From Sphingomonas sp. R647 (GTDB lineage Bacteria; Pseudomonadota; Alphaproteobacteria; Sphingomonadales; Sphingomonadaceae), in contig NZ_JAIQXT010000006.1 of NCBI RefSeq assembly GCF_020177055.1, positions 124,001 through 188,000 on the forward strand: a stretch of 64,000 nt of DNA. Reading direction: 5' to 3'. A program made the position numbers and the translations under genes. Positions 34,434-43,849 of this stretch are shown here, one piece after another; the first letter of the stretch is position 1; every line of letters begins with the position of its first letter. The notes beneath the pieces are model-generated. The model did no database searches. It was given only the letters and a program-made list of their open reading frames with translations, and was not told the origin of the DNA.

Positions 34434-35587
34434 GCACCCGTCCGACGATCCTGATCCTGATCGGCGCCTTCTGGCCGGGACATGAGGCGACCGGCCCGAA
34501 CCTCAGCATCAAGGCGCTGTGCGAGACGCTCGGCGACCGGTTCGATTTCCGCATCGTCGCGCGCGATCGTGCGTTCGGCGCGGCGGAGCCGTTGGTCGAG
34601 GCCGGGCGGTGGCACGACCTTGGCTATGCGCAGGCGCACTATCTTCCGGTCGGCCGTACCGGCGCGCAGGGTTTGGCCAAGCTGCTGCGCGAGACGCCTC
34701 ACGACATCCTGCTGCTCAACGGCTTTTTCGACCGCGAGTTCACGATTCCCGCGCTGATCGCCCGCCGCTTCGGGCGCGGATCGCGCGCGCAGGTCATTCT
34801 CTCCCCGCGCGGGGAGTTTTCGGGCGGCGCGCTGGGCCTGAAGGGCGGACGCAAGGCGGCGTATCGCCAGCTCGTCACCCTCGCCGGACTGATGCGCGGC
34901 GTTACCTTCCACGTCACCAGTGAAGCCGAGCGCAGCGATGTCCGCGCCGCCTTTCCCCGCCACCGCATCGACCTGATCGGCAATGCCCGCCCGGCCTTCC
35001 CGCTTCCCACGCACCGCCCGCGCGGGGACGGCGAACCGTTCCGCGTCGCGTTCCTTGGGCGCATCTCGCCGGTCAAGGGGCTGGACGTGGCCCTGGAAGC
35101 GCTTGCGCAGGTGCGCGCGCCGGTCGCCTATTCGATCTACGGGCCGATCAGCGACCCCGCGCATTGGGCGCGCTGCCGCGAGCTGATCGCCGCGCTGCCG
35201 GGCCATGTGACCGCTGAACATCGCGGCGAACTCGCCAATGCCGAGGTTGCTGAGGCGATGGCCGGGCAGGATCTGATGTTCCTGCCCTCACGCAGTGAGA
35301 ATTTCGGCCACGCGATCTTCGAATCGCTCTGTTCGGGAACGCCCGTGCTGATCGGAACCGAGACGCCGTGGCGCAACCTCGCCGCCGATCACGCCGGGTT
35401 CGACCTGCCGCTAGACGATCGCGCGGCGCTGGCCGACGCGATCGACACGCTTGCCGCGCTGCCCGCCGAAGCGCTCACCGAATGGCGGCACGGCGCGCGC
35501 GCGCGGGCCGAAGCCTTCCTCGCCGGCAACGAGGCTGCGGCCGAGATGACCGCGCTGTTCCAGGAGCTAGCCGCCTGTGACGCTTGA
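34430..35587 (+). CDS. GT4 glycosyltransferase
   Basis: 385-residue GT-B protein. The Rossmann-like N-terminus (ILILIGAFWPGHEATGPN), the hinge VAFLGRISPVKGLD (~202) and the C-terminal donor motif ENFGHAIFESLCSGTPV (~287) mark GT4. Codon use matches its neighbours. The ATG is inside the previous stop. Its exact donor and acceptor are unknown; it probably extends the repeat unit after the GT2. Confidence 0.87.
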   Translation: MSTRPTILILIGAFWPGHEATGPNLSIKALCETLGDRFDFRIVARDRAFGAAEPLVEAGRWHDLGYAQAHYLPVGRTGAQGLAKLLRETPHDILLLNGFFDREFTIPALIARRFGRGSRAQVILSPRGEFSGGALGLKGGRKAAYRQLVTLAGLMRGVTFHVTSEAERSDVRAAFPRHRIDLIGNARPAFPLPTHRPRGDGEPFRVAFLGRISPVKGLDVALEALAQVRAPVAYSIYGPISDPAHWARCRELIAALPGHVTAEHRGELANAEVAEAMAGQDLMFLPSRSENFGHAIFESLCSGTPVLIGTETPWRNLAADHAGFDLPLDDRAALADAIDTLAALPAEALTEWRHGARARAEAFLAGNEAAAEMTALFQELAACDA

Positions 35588-35659
35588 CCTTTCCGGACCC
35601 TTCTGCAATCCGCCGCGCGACCGTCCGCACGCCCGCGCCGAAGGTCAGGGGGACCAGCA

Positions 35660-36541
35660 TTGACCGGAACGACACCCCAGGGCGAGTTGCACCCGGGCGT
35701 CGCCGCACGCGCCGTTCGCGCGTTGCGCGGCCTGCGCCATCTGCGCGGCTGGGGATCGCTGGCCAATCGCCTTGCCGGCCCGACGGGGAACTTCCGTGTC
35801 GCCAATGACGGGGTGTGGGTCGAGGGTGAGCTCAATTCCTTTGTCGAGCGCCAGGCCTATCTGTTCGGCGGCTATGAGCGCGACGAGATCGCCGCCTTCC
35901 TGTCGCGCATCCCCGCCAATCGCCGCCGCACGATCCTCGACATCGGCGCGAATGTCGGCACGCATGCGCTGCAGTTTTCGCGCGCCTTTACCCAAGTCCA
36001 CAGCTTCGAGCCGAACCCGCTGGTGTTCGGCCGCCTCCAGCGCAACCTTGCACTCAATCGCGCCACCAACGTCGCCCCGCACCAGCTCGGCCTGGGCGCG
36101 GAGCCGGGCAGCTTTCAGCTCTATTCACCCGCAGGCGACAATGGCGGCCTCGGCACGCTCGTCACCACCGACCAGTATGACGCGCCGCTCGAAGCCGTCG
36201 CGACGGTGCAGGTCGAACAGGGTGACGCACTGCTCACCCGGCTGAACGTCGGCCCGATCGATGCAATCAAGTGCGACGTGCAGGGCTTCGAGATTTCGGT
36301 GCTGCAGGGTTTGCAGGAGACCATCCGCCGCGACCGCCCGGTGCTGTGGATCGAACTCGGCGGCGGCGCGCGGATCGCGCCAGACGAGGCCGCACAGATC
36401 GTTGCCCTGGCCCCTGAGCGCTCGCGCTTCTACCGCATCGCCGGGGTCCGCCACGGCGCAACCCATGGCATCGCACTGCACGAATCCGCGCCCGACGCGC
36501 TGATGGGCGGCGACTATGTGATCGTGCCCGACCCCGCCTGA
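35660..36541 (+). CDS. FkbM-type methyltransferase 2
   Basis: 293-residue FkbM methyltransferase. The SAM site is ILDIGANVGTHALQ (~92) with HSFEPNP; the family-specific late motif is KCDVQGFEISVL (~202). The start is TTG at 35660 supported by GGGGGA 7 bases upstream; no ATG lies in a suitable place. It is separated from the GT4 by ~70 bases and followed by a 195-base gap before the next gene. It likely methylates a sugar of the polymer. Confidence 0.85.
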   Translation: MTGTTPQGELHPGVAARAVRALRGLRHLRGWGSLANRLAGPTGNFRVANDGVWVEGELNSFVERQAYLFGGYERDEIAAFLSRIPANRRRTILDIGANVGTHALQFSRAFTQVHSFEPNPLVFGRLQRNLALNRATNVAPHQLGLGAEPGSFQLYSPAGDNGGLGTLVTTDQYDAPLEAVATVQVEQGDALLTRLNVGPIDAIKCDVQGFEISVLQGLQETIRRDRPVLWIELGGGARIAPDEAAQIVALAPERSRFYRIAGVRHGATHGIALHESAPDALMGGDYVIVPDPA

Positions 36542-36736
36542 CCAGCGTTCGAATCTGCATCAACCGCAGGCTAACCACCGGCACAGCGTGACCGACCTCG
36601 CTCTATGCGCGACGTCAGGCTGCTGTGGGCAAGACTTTGGTAAATATCGGGACTGCGTGCCTTACCAGAGTTCTCGACAGCCCGGGCGTCTTGTGTAAAG
36701 GGCGCTGGCGGGGATGGCATAGATACTGGGTGGAAC

Positions 36737-37384
36737 ATGAGCAGTGTACGGTTAAATGTAGGCTGCGGAATGACACCCACGCCCGGCTGGCAGAATTTCG
36801 ATAATAGCTGGACCGTGCGCGCCGCGAACAGCGCGGCGCTTGCCGCGATCTTCAGGGCAGCCGGCCTGTTGCGGGGCAAGGAACCCTATCTGGCGGTCGT
36901 GCGCGAGCATGGCATTCGCTGGGCAGATGCCGTGCGCCACATTCCTGTCGCCGACAACAGTGCCGACGTCGTCTATACCAGCCATATGGTCGAGCATCTG
37001 ACCCGCGAGGAAGCGGCGAGCTTCTATGCCGAGGCAAAGCGCGTTCTCAAGCCGGGTGGCGTCCTGCGCGTTGCGGTCCCCAACCTCGACTATCACATCA
37101 ATTTGTATCGCGATAACGCCGACCCCGACGCGTTCATGGACGGGCTATGCGTCGTGTCCGAACCGACGCGCGGCATCGTCGGCACGCTCAAGCATAGTCT
37201 GGTCGGTGAGCGGCATCATCAGTGGATGTACAACGGCCCGTCGATGCGCCGCGCGCTCGAAGAGGCGAGCTTCGTCGATGCCACGGAATATGCACCGGGC
37301 GAAACCGGCATTGCCGACCCGGGTGCGCTCGACCTAGCCGAACGCGCGCCCGAAAGCGTGTTCGTCGAAGCGCGCAAAGCTTAA
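36737..37384 (+). CDS. SAM-dependent methyltransferase, class I, non-FkbM
   Basis: 215-residue methyltransferase of a different subtype: NVGCGMTPTPGWQNFDN (SAM glycine loop, ~7), VYTSHMVEHLTREEA (motif around the substrate His, ~83) and LKPGGVLRVAVPNLDY (~104). This layout is common for proteins that act on glycans or small metabolites. The gene follows a 195-base gap that may hold an internal promoter. It precedes two glycosyltransferases. Confidence 0.85.
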   Translation: MSSVRLNVGCGMTPTPGWQNFDNSWTVRAANSAALAAIFRAAGLLRGKEPYLAVVREHGIRWADAVRHIPVADNSADVVYTSHMVEHLTREEAASFYAEAKRVLKPGGVLRVAVPNLDYHINLYRDNADPDAFMDGLCVVSEPTRGIVGTLKHSLVGERHHQWMYNGPSMRRALEEASFVDATEYAPGETGIADPGALDLAERAPESVFVEARKA

Positions 37385-37410
37385 CGACTCAAGATGGCGG
37401 ATCCGAACTC

Positions 37411-38595
37411 ATGGCTTCCTCCAAGCGGCTGGCGATCGTCGTCACCCATCCGATCCAGCATTTCGTCCCCTTCTACCGTGCGCTCGCCGCGCGCGACGAT
37501 CTCGACGTCCATCTGATCTTCGGCGCGCCGGTCGGGGTCCAGGCGTATTTCGACGAGGAAATGAACGCCGAGATTTCCTGGAACATGGAAATGCTCGGCG
37601 GCTATTCGCACGAATTCCTCGAAGATGCCCGGCCCGGCCAGCAGCCCAGCCCAAGCTGGCCGAGCAGCTCCAAGGTCGCCGAGCGGCTGGCAGCGTTCCG
37701 GCCCGACGCGGTGCTCCTCTACGGCTATAACCAGGCCAATGTCCGCCGCGCGCTGTGGTGGTGCGGACGCAATCGCGTGCCGGCGATGATCATCTCCGAC
37801 AGCGAATTGCTCCAGCAACGCGGTGGGCTAAAGCAGGCGGTCAAGTCGCTGCTCGTCCGCCTCGTCTATTCGCGCATCTCCGCCTTCCTCTCGGTCGGCG
37901 ACCGCAACGAAGAGTATTACCGCCATTTCGGCGCGCCCGCCGACCGCATCTTCCGTTCGCCCTTCACCATCGACGAAGACACGTATCGCGCCGCCCGTGC
38001 GGACCGCGCTGCGCTGCGGGCGCAGGTGCGCGCCGAGTTCGGGATTCCCGAGGACGAAATGCTGGCGCTGTTCGTCGGCAAGCTGTCGGCGCGCAAGCGG
38101 CCACAGGACCTGATCGACGCACTCGCCCGCTTCCATGCGGGGCACGGCATCGGCGCGCTGTTCGCCGGCAATGGCGAACTGTTCGAGGAGCTGAAGGCGC
38201 GCGCCGCGGCCGAAAACCTGCCCGCGCGCTTTGCCGGTTTCGTCAATGTCGATCGCCTGCCCGCGCTCTACGCCGCCGCCGATGTGCTGGTGCACCCCTC
38301 GCAAGCCGACCCGCACCCGCTGATCACGTCCGAAGGCGCGTGCATGGGCCTGCCGATGATCTACAGCGACCGGATCGGCGCAGTCGGCCCGACCGACATC
38401 GCGCGGGATGGCGAGAATGTGATCGTCTATCCGTGCGGAGACACCGCCGCGCTGGCCGAGGCGCTGGCGATCCTCGCCGCCGATCCGGCGCAGCGCGCAG
38501 CGATGGCGCAGCGCTCGCTCGAGATTTTCGACGAACTCGACATGCGCCGCAGTGTTGCGGGCGTCATGGAAGCGCTCGATGCCGTCTGCGCTTGA
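37411..38595 (+). CDS. GT4-like glycosyltransferase
   Basis: 394-residue GT-B protein. It opens IVVTHPIQHFVPFYRAL, a sequence typical of a GT4 subgroup found with acidic polysaccharides, and carries VGKLSARKRPQDLIDAL (~222) and the donor motif ITSEGACMGLPMIYS (~306). The start is ATG at 37411. It overlaps the next gene by 17 bases. The substrate is unknown. Confidence 0.86.
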   Translation: MASSKRLAIVVTHPIQHFVPFYRALAARDDLDVHLIFGAPVGVQAYFDEEMNAEISWNMEMLGGYSHEFLEDARPGQQPSPSWPSSSKVAERLAAFRPDAVLLYGYNQANVRRALWWCGRNRVPAMIISDSELLQQRGGLKQAVKSLLVRLVYSRISAFLSVGDRNEEYYRHFGAPADRIFRSPFTIDEDTYRAARADRAALRAQVRAEFGIPEDEMLALFVGKLSARKRPQDLIDALARFHAGHGIGALFAGNGELFEELKARAAAENLPARFAGFVNVDRLPALYAAADVLVHPSQADPHPLITSEGACMGLPMIYSDRIGAVGPTDIARDGENVIVYPCGDTAALAEALAILAADPAQRAAMAQRSLEIFDELDMRRSVAGVMEALDAVCA

Positions 38596-39652
38596 CGTCC
38601 GGCGGCCGGTCCGCGCCCTCATGGCAACCGAGTTCTGGCATGGCTGCACCGGCCGTGCGCTGGCGCAGGGCCTGCGCAACCAGGGGTGGGACGTCGCTGA
38701 GGTCGATCTCGTTGCCTATCTCGGTCGGGCGAACGGCCTGATCCACCGGATCGCCAACCGCCTCCTCACGCCCTATGGAATCGCGGCCTATAATCGCGAG
38801 ATTCTCGAGCAGGCGGATCAGATCGATGCCGAGGTGATGCTGACGGTCAAAGGAAGTTACATCACCGCCGACACCCTTGCCGCACTGCGGGCGGGTGGCG
38901 TGCGATTGGTCAATTTCTACCCCGACGTCGCCTATAATCACGCCGGCTCATCGCCCGAAGCATACCAGCTTTACGACCAGATCGTCTCGACCAAGAGCTA
39001 CCATCTCGATCACCTGCGCGACACCTATGGCGCGGAACGGACGGGGTTCGTCCATCACGGCTATGCGCCGCTGGTCCACGCGCGGCAGTATCGCGACGCT
39101 GTTCCCTATCGCTGGGACATTTCGCACATCGGCAATTTCTCGCCCTACAAGTTCGACTATATGCTCGCCGTCGCGCGCGCGTTTCCCGACCGGAAAATCG
39201 CAGTCATCGGCAATGGCTGGAGCAAGCCGGCACGTGGCACCGCGCTTGAGCCTCACCTCCTCGGCCATCCCTTGATGGGCGATTATTTCGCCCGCGCGAT
39301 CGAAGAAAGCCGCATCAACGTCGCGATGCACCACGGCCCGGTCCCGCCCGACGGATGGCAGGACGTGACCTCGACCCGTACTTTCGAGATTCCTGCGTCG
39401 GGCGGCTTCATGCTGCATATCGACAATGACGAGGTGCGATCGCTGTTCGTGCCGGGCGAAGAGATCGATGTGTTCGCCGACGCCGCGTCGCTGTGCGATC
39501 GGATCGGCCATTATCTGGAGCATGAGGACGCGCGCCGCCGCATCGCCGCCGCCGGCCATGCCCGCTGCGTCCCGGCCTACAGCCTCGACGCGCGCGCGCG
39601 CGAACTCGCCAACCTTCTGTCCGAACGCGGTATCGTGCGGGGTCGCGCATGA
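38579..39652 (+). CDS. CgeB-like glycosyltransferase
   Basis: 357-residue protein of the CgeB/GT1-like type, in which an N-terminal Rossmann domain (MATEFWHGCTGRALAQGLRN) is followed by HIGNFSPYKFDYMLAV and by TSTRTFEIPASGGFMLHID (~264), the family's donor-site hallmark. CgeB proteins decorate spore or cell-surface glycans. ATG 38579 is used; a start further upstream would overlap more of the previous gene. It is coupled to wzx by a 4-base overlap. Confidence 0.84.
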   Translation: MPSALDVRRPVRALMATEFWHGCTGRALAQGLRNQGWDVAEVDLVAYLGRANGLIHRIANRLLTPYGIAAYNREILEQADQIDAEVMLTVKGSYITADTLAALRAGGVRLVNFYPDVAYNHAGSSPEAYQLYDQIVSTKSYHLDHLRDTYGAERTGFVHHGYAPLVHARQYRDAVPYRWDISHIGNFSPYKFDYMLAVARAFPDRKIAVIGNGWSKPARGTALEPHLLGHPLMGDYFARAIEESRINVAMHHGPVPPDGWQDVTSTRTFEIPASGGFMLHIDNDEVRSLFVPGEEIDVFADAASLCDRIGHYLEHEDARRRIAAAGHARCVPAYSLDARARELANLLSERGIVRGRA

Positions 39653-41004
39653 GCCGCGTCGCGTGGCTGCGCGCGCGGCTCGCGCCATCCTATCTGCTCG
39701 GAGCCAGCCCCGTCGCGACGTGGCTGCGCGGCGCGGGCTGGATCCTGGGATCGTCGATGGTCGAGCGGGGGGCGGCACTCGTCCAGACCATCCTGATTGC
39801 CCGCGCGATCGGTGCCGACGATTATGGCCGTTACGCGCTGTTGCTCAGCACGATCGCGCTCGCCTCGCCGATCGCGTCGCTGCAACTGCCCTATTCGGTC
39901 ATCTCGATCGTCTCGCGCTTTTCCGAACGCGATCCGGAGCGCGCGGGCGCAGTGATGCTGCTCGCCGACCGGCTGACCTGGGGCCTCACCCTCGCCTTCC
40001 TCGCGCTGTGCCTCTTCTGGCCGTCTGGCCTGTCGGGCTGGCTGCTTGGCGAAAGCCAATATGGCTGGGCGATCATCTTCAGCGGAGTGATCCTGCTCAC
40101 CTCGGTCCAGGCGGGGCTTAGCGACGCACTGCTTCAGGCGAAGCAGGAGTTTCGCGTGCTCGCGCTCGCCCGCTCATGGACGGCGGCCGCGGCGTTTGTC
40201 CTGCTCGTGCCCGTCGCCCTGCTGGCCCCAAGCCTGAATTACGTCATGGCGGCGGTCGCGGCGGCGAATGTCCTGCGCCTGCTCGCCGTCGCAATCCCCG
40301 CGCGCAGCCACCGCCGGACCTTGCGCACGGGCATCGATCTGCGCGCGGCATTCGCCCACGCAAGCGTCATCTTCGCCTTCTCCATCCCCAGCGGCCTGCT
40401 GTCGGTGGTTCAGGGCGGGGCGGCGTGGCTCGGCAACTATGTCCTGTCGCGCTCGCCCGCCGGGTTCACCGACCTCGCAATCATCAATACCGGGGTGCAG
40501 TGGCGGCTGCCGGTGCTGATGGTGATGGGATCGCTCGCCTCAGCGATCCTGCCGATGCTCGGTGCGTCGATCGGCAAGGCGAAGCATGGCGAAGTCCACC
40601 GGCTGCAGCGCTACAATATGGTCGTCAATCTCGGCCTCGCCACGCTGTTCAGCGGGGTGGTGATCGCCGCCTCGCCGCTGATCCTCGCGCTCTATGGCGA
40701 TAGCTTCCGGGGGAACGGCTACCTCTTCGCGCTGATCGTCATCGCGCTGGTCCCCACCGTCTATTGCAACGTGCATCAGCAATTGCTGGTCGCGCGCGGA
40801 ACGATGTGGACCCAGTTGTGGCTGCTCGCACCCTATGGCCTGGTTGTCGTCGGCGGGACCTTGTGGTTCGCCAGCATCCTCACGGGCGAAATTCTGGCCT
40901 ATATCCAACTCGCTGGTTGGGTGATAACGGCCATCGCGATCGGGGTCTGGGTCCGAATCGACCGGCGCGTGCTGATCGAATCGCCGGACGCAGCATCAGT
41001 CTGA
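39649..41004 (+). CDS. wzx: Wzx-type oligosaccharide flippase
   Basis: 451-residue MOP-superfamily membrane protein with about twelve to fourteen hydrophobic segments. The N-terminus WILGSSMVERGAALVQTILIA is typical of polysaccharide flippases that move lipid-linked repeat units across the inner membrane. It follows the CgeB-like gene and precedes AsnB-2. No ABC-2 transporter exists in the window, supporting a Wzx/Wzy route. Symbol by function, not by orthology. Confidence 0.85.
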   Translation: MSRVAWLRARLAPSYLLGASPVATWLRGAGWILGSSMVERGAALVQTILIARAIGADDYGRYALLLSTIALASPIASLQLPYSVISIVSRFSERDPERAGAVMLLADRLTWGLTLAFLALCLFWPSGLSGWLLGESQYGWAIIFSGVILLTSVQAGLSDALLQAKQEFRVLALARSWTAAAAFVLLVPVALLAPSLNYVMAAVAAANVLRLLAVAIPARSHRRTLRTGIDLRAAFAHASVIFAFSIPSGLLSVVQGGAAWLGNYVLSRSPAGFTDLAIINTGVQWRLPVLMVMGSLASAILPMLGASIGKAKHGEVHRLQRYNMVVNLGLATLFSGVVIAASPLILALYGDSFRGNGYLFALIVIALVPTVYCNVHQQLLVARGTMWTQLWLLAPYGLVVVGGTLWFASILTGEILAYIQLAGWVITAIAIGVWVRIDRRVLIESPDAASV

Positions 41005-41044
41005 GGCAGCTCTAGCGCCTTGCCGCCTTTGGGGAACGGGAAGC

Positions 41045-42967
41045 ATGTGCGGAATTCTGGGTTGGGTCGGCAAGCGGCAGCTGGAAGTCGAGCGCTTGTC
41101 CGCTGCGCTGGACCTTATCGCGCATCGCGGTCCTGACGGTTCGGGCGAGTGGAGCGATGCCGAGGCGGGCGTGTGGTTCGGCCATCGCCGCCTGTCGATC
41201 ATCGATTTGAGCCATGCTGGCGATCAGCCGATGCATTCGGCGGACGGTCGCTACGTCCTGATCTTCAACGGCGAAATCTATAACTATGTCGAGCTGCGGC
41301 AGGAGCTGATCGCGCTCGGCGCCAGCTTCACCTCGCACAGCGACAGCGAAGTGATCATCGAGGGGTATCGCGTCTGGGGCCGCAAGGTCGTCGACCGGCT
41401 GAACGGCATGTTCGGCTTCATGATCCTCGACCGCCACGCACGGACGATGTTCGGCGCGCGCGACCGCTATGGCGAAAAGCCGTTGCTGTTCGCGCGCGGT
41501 GACGGGTTCATCGCGTTCGGGTCCGAGTATAAGGCACTGCTGACGCTGCCGGGGATCGGGCGCGGCTATGACGATTTCCGCATGCTGGCCGCGGCAGTCA
41601 ACCCGAGCAAGGGCCTCGATGCCGACCGCCAGACCGTGTTCAATTCGATCGAGCAGTTGCTGCCGGGCGAGGCGATCGCCTTCGACCTCCAGCGGCTCGA
41701 GCCCGAGATCTGGCGCTATTACGCCCCCCGCTACGACGCCAGCCGCGCCACGATGCGCGACGCCGATGTCTTTGCCGAGTTCCGCGAACTGCTGACCGAT
41801 TCGGTTCGCATCCGGCTGCGCAGCGACGTGCCGGTGGGGTCGTGCCTGTCGGGCGGGCTCGATTCGAGCGCGATCGTGTGCATCGCGCGCCAGCTGGTTG
41901 GCGACGATGCCGAATATAACACCTTCACCGGTCATTTCCCCGGCACGCCGGCCGACGAATATCACTTCGCCAAGGTCGTGATCGACGCAACCAAGGTGAA
42001 AAGCCATCTGGTCGAACCGACGGTCGACCGGCTGATCGACGATTTGCCCGACTTCATCTGGCACAATGAATTGCCGACCGGCGGGTCGAGCCAGTTCGCG
42101 CAATGGTGCGTCTTCCACCTCGCGAAACAGCATAATGTCACCGTGCTGCTCGACGGTCAGGGAGCGGACGAGTTGCTCGGCGGCTATGAAACCTATTTCG
42201 CGCTCTATCTCGACAGCCTGCGCGAAACCGGCGACCGCGCGCGGCTCGACGCCGAAATGCCGGAGATCGAGGCGCGCTATCCCGGCGTCCTCACCCCGCC
42301 GTCACGCGCGCTGCGCGATCGTCTGCCCTTCCGCCTGCGTCACCTGATCGCCAACCGGTTCGGCAAGGGGTCGAGCGTGCTCTACGCCGTCGAACGGGGC
42401 GTCGCGGAGCGGATCATGGCCCAGAACGACCGGACGCGGCAGGGCGAGTTCCACCCCCTCGCCAGCGCGCTGGCCGAAGATAGTTTCGGCGGCTTCCTGA
42501 CCACGTTGCTGCGCTATGGCGACCGCAATTCGATGGCGCATTCGCGCGAAGTACGCCTGCCCTTCTGCGACCACCGCCTAGCCGATTTCACGCTGTCACT
42601 TCCGCCGCATCTGCTGATGGGTGAGGTGCAGACCAAGCGCGTGCTGCGCGAAAGCATGCGCGGCGTGCTGCCTGAGGAAATCCGCGCGCGCTGGCGCAAG
42701 CAGGGGTTCAACCCGCCGCAGGACCTGTGGTTCAAGTCGCCGCGCCTGCAGACGATGGTCCGCGACCTGTTCGCCTCGCAAAGCTTCCGCCAGTCGCCCT
42801 ATTGGCAGGCGGGCTATTGGGACACGATCCTGGACCGCGCCGTCGCCGGCGAGCCAGGACTTGGCTGGACCCTGTGGCAGCCATTTATCATCGAAACTTG
42901 GCGCCGGGAGTTCCTTGGTCGGCTCGACGCCGCCACGCCCGCCTCTACCGTTCGCACGGCCGCGTAA
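41045..42967 (+). CDS. AsnB-type amidotransferase 2
   Basis: 640-residue class II amidotransferase. The N-terminal Cys (MCGILGWVG), HRRLSIIDLS and NGEIYNYVEL form the glutaminase; the synthetase loop is the full CLSGGLDSSAIV (~267), unlike AsnB-1. The stretch LPTGGSSQFAQWCVFHLA and VLLDGQGADELLGGY mark the AsnB family. Two paralogues in one locus point to two amidation steps or two acceptor sugars. The target is probably a uronic acid made by the WecC- or WbpO-type dehydrogenase (inference). A general role in Asn supply is unlikely for a duplicated gene in this context. Confidence 0.86.
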   Translation: MCGILGWVGKRQLEVERLSAALDLIAHRGPDGSGEWSDAEAGVWFGHRRLSIIDLSHAGDQPMHSADGRYVLIFNGEIYNYVELRQELIALGASFTSHSDSEVIIEGYRVWGRKVVDRLNGMFGFMILDRHARTMFGARDRYGEKPLLFARGDGFIAFGSEYKALLTLPGIGRGYDDFRMLAAAVNPSKGLDADRQTVFNSIEQLLPGEAIAFDLQRLEPEIWRYYAPRYDASRATMRDADVFAEFRELLTDSVRIRLRSDVPVGSCLSGGLDSSAIVCIARQLVGDDAEYNTFTGHFPGTPADEYHFAKVVIDATKVKSHLVEPTVDRLIDDLPDFIWHNELPTGGSSQFAQWCVFHLAKQHNVTVLLDGQGADELLGGYETYFALYLDSLRETGDRARLDAEMPEIEARYPGVLTPPSRALRDRLPFRLRHLIANRFGKGSSVLYAVERGVAERIMAQNDRTRQGEFHPLASALAEDSFGGFLTTLLRYGDRNSMAHSREVRLPFCDHRLADFTLSLPPHLLMGEVQTKRVLRESMRGVLPEEIRARWRKQGFNPPQDLWFKSPRLQTMVRDLFASQSFRQSPYWQAGYWDTILDRAVAGEPGLGWTLWQPFIIETWRREFLGRLDAATPASTVRTAA

Positions 42968-43019
42968 CTCAGGCCGTTTTTCGCCGTCCCCAACCCTCGC
43001 AGACCGCTAGGTTCTCTTC

Positions 43020-43844
43020 ATGCTGAATGTCAAAACGCGTCATCATCTCCTCCAGCGCATCTTCTGGAACCCCGTCGGTGCACGATTCGCCCGCGCCTTC
43101 ATCCGGTTCAGCCGCAAGTTCGACGTGGTCGTCCGCAACTATTCGCTCAACGGCGAGACCAATGGCGAGCGTTGGCTGCTGACGTTGATGGACCCGGCCC
43201 CGACCGTGATCGATGTCGGCTTTCATGACGGTGCCTCGACTGCCGAAATGCTGAAGGCGCGGCCGCAGGGCAAGGTGATCGGGTTCGACCCGTCGCGCTT
43301 CGCTGCAGGGCGTTATGCTGCCGATTTCGCGCAGGAAAGCCGCGTGACCTTTGTCAATCAGGGTCTTGCCGCTGAGCCGGGCGAGCTTGAATTCCACGAC
43401 TACGAAAACATGTGCAACAGCCTCGCCCCGCGCAAGGAACTGCCGGGCGAAGTGCCGACCACGTACAAAGTGCCGATCACCACACTCGATACCTGGTGCG
43501 CGGAAAACGGGGTCGACCACGTCAATCTGATGAAGATCGATGCCGAAGGCTATGACCTCTACGTTCTCGAAGGCGCGAAGGCTCTGCTCGAAGCGCAGAA
43601 GATCGACATGTTCATGTTCGAATTCGCCAGCGGCTGGACCGCATCGAAACGCTTTTTGTGGGAGGTTGACGAGTATTTCGCGCCGCTGCCCTACAAGCTC
43701 TACCATCTGTTCAACGGCTTCCTGACGCCGCTGACCTATAACGTCGAACGCGATTCCTGCACGACGCGCTACGCCATGTATGTCGGTGTCAGCGACCAGC
43801 GGATGGCGCGCGGCGACATTCCCGTGCGCGACTACGGGCTCTGA
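43020..43844 (+). CDS. FkbM-type methyltransferase 3 (divergent SAM loop)
   Basis: 274-residue FkbM-like protein. The SAM loop is VIDVGFHDGAST (~62), missing the GAN of the other copies, while the late motif KIDAEGYDLYVLEGA (~172) is typical. It resembles the FkbM branch acting on sugar acids or glycan ends. It directly precedes a fourth FkbM gene with a 5-base gap, so a duplication is likely in origin, though the two have drifted far apart. Confidence 0.82.
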   Translation: MLNVKTRHHLLQRIFWNPVGARFARAFIRFSRKFDVVVRNYSLNGETNGERWLLTLMDPAPTVIDVGFHDGASTAEMLKARPQGKVIGFDPSRFAAGRYAADFAQESRVTFVNQGLAAEPGELEFHDYENMCNSLAPRKELPGEVPTTYKVPITTLDTWCAENGVDHVNLMKIDAEGYDLYVLEGAKALLEAQKIDMFMFEFASGWTASKRFLWEVDEYFAPLPYKLYHLFNGFLTPLTYNVERDSCTTRYAMYVGVSDQRMARGDIPVRDYGL

Positions 43845-43849
43845 TCGTC